A stretch of 8,214 nucleotides of DNA. Source: DATCJU01 sp036562635 (GTDB lineage: Bacteria; Actinomycetota; Actinomycetes; Mycobacteriales; Pseudonocardiaceae). This document shows, piece by piece, positions 6,243-8,214 of this stretch (its first letter is position 1; the number at the start of each line of letters is the position of its first letter). The notes under the pieces are model-generated. The model ran no database searches. It was not told the origin of the DNA and saw only the letters and a list, made by a program, of their open reading frames with translations. A program made the translations under genes and the position numbers. Location: the NCBI GenBank assembly GCA_036562635.1, contig DATCJU010000075.1:1-8214 (forward strand). The letters are read 5' to 3'.

Positions 6243-6686
6243 CACCACGGCCCGGTTCAGCGTCAGGCTGCGGGTGAACCTGGTCTGGGTGGTGTCGATC
6301 CCCGGCAGGTGGGAGCCGGTGAGTTCGACCCAGTTGAGTTCGGCACCGGAGAGTTCCACCGGCTGCTCGAAGAAGCAGCCGGTCAGGACGATCGGGGCCT
6401 CGGTGCGGATGTTGGTGAGGTCGAGCTGCCCGGAGATACGGGCGCCGATCAGATACAGGCAGGCGGTGTGGCCGGGGTGAGGGGTGGGGGCGTGCCGCAG
6501 GATCTGCTCGACGACCGCGCCGCGGACGGTGCGGTGGGCACCCCACTCGTCTCCCCGAGCAGGGTCGTTGTCCTCGTTGTCGCTGAAGTCGAGCGCTTCG
6601 CCGCGCCGGTAGGCCTCCCACAGCCAGCGTTCCGGCGCGCTCCAGTCGGCCGGCACCGCTGCGTTCTCGGCAAACAGTCCCGCCAT
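6123..6686 (-). CDS. N-terminal open frame of split gene C (187 residues as read)
   Basis: If the frameshift is real, this frame would make a 187-residue product: 155 genuine residues covering the N-terminal domain, the opening strands and the first half-rung of repeat 1, then 32 out-of-frame residues rich in Arg, His and Pro. It lacks the solenoid and membrane helices and would be soluble, probably non-functional. The ATG at 6686 aligns with the start of gene B (MAGLF against MAGLL). Confidence 0.6.
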   Translation of the reverse strand: MAGLFAENAAVPADWSAPERWLWEAYRRGEALDFSDNEDNDPARGDEWGAHRTVRGAVVEQILRHAPTPHPGHTACLYLIGARISGQLDLTNIRTEAPIVLTGCFFEQPVELSGAELNWVELTGSHLPGIDTTQTRFTRSLTLNRAVVTGPLRLLWDTYRGQPRTDRRPPDHRERQHRAPGRRHHRR

Positions 6687-6744
6687 GGACCGATCATGGC
6701 GATGTCGGGACGAGGTCGGGGGCGGTTCGACACAAGCTGGACCG
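6687..6744 (-). promoter_or_regulatory. Candidate leaderless promoter of gene C with shared two-part motif
   Basis: On the minus strand, CGGTCC (6744-6739) and GAACCG (6728-6723) bound a 22-nt element containing AGCTTGTGTC. Exactly 24 nt follow, then CATGAT (6698-6693), 6 nt and the ATG at 6686. A CCGATCGG palindrome (6742-6749) overlaps the distal end, as in A. A further CGGTTC half-site lies at 6766-6771. There is no Shine-Dalgarno sequence. The fixed 24-nt gap, against a 6-8 nt gap to the ATG, suggests that CATGAT and the upstream element act together in transcription. Confidence 0.6.
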
Positions 6745-6801
6745 ATCGGCCCAGCAGGTCATAGCCGGTTCGGAGCGGGGTGTGACCGGGAGGGGGCTGC
6801 A

Positions 6802-6837
6802 CGCTCCGACCGCGCCCGGCCGGGTGCGGTCGGAGCG
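6802..6837 (-). terminator. Strong palindromic terminator after gene D
   Basis: A 36-nt inverted repeat lies 6 nt beyond the gene D stop. The outer arms CGCTCCGACCGC and GCGGTCGGAGCG pair perfectly over 12 bp, followed by one mismatch and an inner CCCGGCCGGG palindrome. No T-run follows on the minus strand. It is the clearest terminator in the window and supports separate transcription of D and C. Confidence 0.7.
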
Positions 6838-6843
6838 GGTGGT

Positions 6844-8214
6844 TCACGGCCTGCGGAGGACGCGGCTGGCGCCGGCGGCGAAGGAGGTGACCAGCACCCA
6901 GCCGGCGACCATGAGCAGGACGGTGACCGTCTTGTCCCATCCGGTCGGGTCCCAGGCCTTCTCGTGCCCCAGGTCGAGCAGGGGAATCAGCTGGTCGAGG
7001 GTGTAGAGGAAGGGGTCCCAGGTGGGGTGTTCGTCGTCCTTGATCGGTTTGAGTGGTGCGGTGCGGGTGAAGTAGAAGGTGCCGGCGGCCAGCACGCCCA
7101 GCACCCACGCCAGGGCGAGGACGGGTTGGTAGCCGTAACCGATGGTCCAGCGCTGGACCGCACCCCACACCACACCCGGGACACCACGGGATCGGTGGTG
7201 CAGGTGCTCACGGTAGCGGGAGACCTGACGGGCCTGGCGTTCCTGGCCGTCGCGGCGTAGGGCGGTGGCCAGCTGCTCGTAGGGGGTGGGGGAGAACTCG
7301 GTGCGGCTCTTCTTCGCGGTGCCGGGGAGCTGGGTGGTGGTGGTGAAGTCACGCATCCACCGCAGCCGCTCCTCGATGGGGCAGGCTGGGGAGGTGTCGC
7401 CCGGAAGTCGGCTGAGGCGTTCGTAGCTGAAACCGTCCAGGTCGACCTGGCAGCCCGGCGGCCAGTGCTCGGGGTCGTCGGTGAACCGGCCCACCCGGGC
7501 GTCCCGGAGGTTGACCAGACCCGCCGAGTCCACGTGGGGTAGCAGGATCAGTCGGGTGGCCTGGGCCTCCACCAGGTTCAGTGCGGTGCCGTCGGGATTG
7601 ATCAGCCGGGTGCCCTGCAGCGCCAGCTGGCCGCTGACACGGGCGCCGAACAGGCGAACTTCCCCGACGGCGGTGAAGCCGTCACCAGCGAGCAGATCAC
7701 CCTCGACAGAGGCACCGTCCAGGTTCAGGGCAGTGCCGTCGGGATTGATGAGCAGGGCGCTGTTCACAGCCAGCTCGCCGTTGATACGGGCGCCGGACAG
7801 ATCGAGCTGGCCGACGGCGGTGAAGTCGTCACGGATGACCAGGCCGTCGTCGACGGTGGCGCCGTCCAGCAGCAGGGCATCGCCGTCCTTGTTGGTCAGG
7901 CGGGCACCTTCCAAGGCAAGTTGGCCGCCGATGTGGGTGCCCGACAAACGGATCTCGCCAGTGGCGGTGAAGCCGTTACTGATGAACACGCTGCCCCCGA
8001 TGGTGGCGTCTCCCAGGCTGAGGGCGATGCCGTTCTCGTTGGTCAGACGAGCACCGCTCAGGTCGAGCTGACCACTGATGTGGGCGCCGGGAAGACGGAC
8101 CTTGCCGTTGGCGGTGATGTTCCGAGCGAACAGGCTTTCCTTGATCGTGGCGCGATCCACGCTGAGGGCGTCACCGTTCTCGTTGGTCAGACATGCGTTG
8201 GACAGGGTGAGAAC
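6844..8214 (-). CDS. Gene D: paralogous membrane-anchored beta-solenoid protein, 5' end cut by window edge
   Basis: The frame is open from the right edge to a TGA at 6846-6844; 456 residues are visible. The codon at 8160 is GTG inside a repeat (ALSVDRATI), so it is not the start, and the gene continues beyond the window. Visible parts, numbered from the edge: residues 1-35 end a repeat, four full repeats start near 36, 85, 134 and 183, the linker follows (LVNLRDARVGRFTDDPEHWP, DLDGFSYERLS, TSPACPI), then the basic helical segment (PYEQLATALRRDGQERQAR, about 311-329), then hydrophobic helices at about 364-385 and 429-450 flanking DPFLYTLDQLIPLLDLGHEKAW. The final 77 bp, stop codon included, match gene B at 75 positions, much closer than gene C, which lies between them. 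Function is unknown; family as for gene B. Confidence 0.92.
   Translation of the reverse strand, partial: VLTLSNACLTNENGDALSVDRATIKESLFARNITANGKVRLPGAHISGQLDLSGARLTNENGIALSLGDATIGGSVFISNGFTATGEIRLSGTHIGGQLALEGARLTNKDGDALLLDGATVDDGLVIRDDFTAVGQLDLSGARINGELAVNSALLINPDGTALNLDGASVEGDLLAGDGFTAVGEVRLFGARVSGQLALQGTRLINPDGTALNLVEAQATRLILLPHVDSAGLVNLRDARVGRFTDDPEHWPPGCQVDLDGFSYERLSRLPGDTSPACPIEERLRWMRDFTTTTQLPGTAKKSRTEFSPTPYEQLATALRRDGQERQARQVSRYREHLHHRSRGVPGVVWGAVQRWTIGYGYQPVLALAWVLGVLAAGTFYFTRTAPLKPIKDDEHPTWDPFLYTLDQLIPLLDLGHEKAWDPTGWDKTVTVLLMVAGWVLVTSFAAGASRVLRRP
7564..8214 (-). repeat. Solenoid repeat array in gene D, at least 4 full units plus a partial one
   Basis: Units are spaced exactly 49 codons apart in the visible part, and the array continues past the right edge. 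The consensus is the same as in B, for example TGEIRLSGTHIGGQLALEG and VGEVRLFGARVSGQLALQG. The total unit number of gene D cannot be determined from this window. Confidence 0.8.

Larger units (their letters stand above)
4406..6686 (-). pseudogene. Gene C: paralog of gene B with 8 repeats, interrupted by a one-base frameshift near 6221
   Basis: Codons 1-155 read from the ATG at 6686 to 6222 and end in TGPLRLL. From there the frame gives WDTYRGQPR and runs out at 6123. Skipping one base (A on the plus strand at 6221) restores GTHIGGNLELTDARLTTENG and an open frame to the TGA at 4408-4406, for a merged product of 759 residues. The merged protein has the full family plan: N-terminal domain (WLWEAYRRGEA, HRTVRGAVVEQ), opening strands (GCFFEQPVELSGAELN), eight repeats from residue 149, linker (VINLRDARVGRFVDDPRRWP), helical segment, and two hydrophobic helices around DPFLYTLDLVVPLLDLGHEKAW. 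Everything after the break is intact, so this is a recent mutation, a sequencing error, or less likely a programmed +1 shift at CTC-TGG-G. In minus-strand order it lies downstream of D and upstream of B. Confidence 0.85.

Noticed and set aside
5096..6277. 393-residue plus-strand open frame over gene C
   Set aside because: Same codon-aligned antisense shadow; it only mirrors the repeat pattern of gene C.
6449..7168. 239-residue minus-strand frame bridging genes D and C
   Set aside because: It is out of frame with both paralogs, crosses the terminator and promoter region, and is an Arg/Pro/His-rich composition typical of wrong-frame translation in GC-rich DNA.
8158..8160. GTG at 8160 as the start of gene D
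   Set aside because: It is a Val codon inside a repeat unit; the frame stays open to the right edge with repeat sequence, so the real start lies outside.

Overview
The window reads as chromosomal DNA of a high-GC actinomycete. Base composition is strongly G+C rich, the coding frames avoid TTA, CTA and TCA codons almost completely, and the proteins resemble a family I recall from Streptomyces and its relatives, where members are usually named 'membrane-associated oxidoreductase'. I see no RNA gene, insertion sequence, integrase, origin or true CRISPR array.

Almost the whole window is a head-to-tail array of four paralogous genes, all on the minus strand. Transcription therefore runs from right to left: D (right edge to 6844, 5' end outside the window), C (6686 to 4406, broken by one extra base), B (4238 to 1218, complete, 1006 residues) and A (1051 to the left edge, 3' end outside). 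The three gaps are 157, 167 and 166 bp. Each holds the end of one gene and a promoter-like region for the next, so the genes look like separate transcription units rather than a tight operon.

All four follow one plan. An N-terminal domain of about 75 residues with a W-x-x-x-E-x-x-L-W-E-A-Y motif is followed by a short opening solenoid stretch. Next comes a run of 47-50 residue repeats built from alternating short strands (predicted beta-solenoid), then a conserved linker and helical segment, then two hydrophobic helices at the C-terminus. The number of repeats differs sharply: 4 in A, 13 in B, 8 in C and at least 4 full plus 1 partial in D. Gene B also carries higher-order duplications of two and three units. 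The C-terminus resembles a two-helix channel module without a recognisable ion filter, and nothing supports an oxidoreductase activity.

Upstream of A, B and C there is a shared two-part motif: a CGGnyC...GAACsG element, exactly 24 nt, then CATGAT, then 6-8 nt, then the ATG, with no Shine-Dalgarno sequence. This looks like a common leaderless promoter, so the paralogs are probably co-regulated. The most noteworthy points are the repeat-number variation between neighbours, the single-base frameshift in C, the conserved promoter, and the channel-like C-terminal module. Function is unknown; a role as membrane-anchored recognition or scaffold proteins is inference only.
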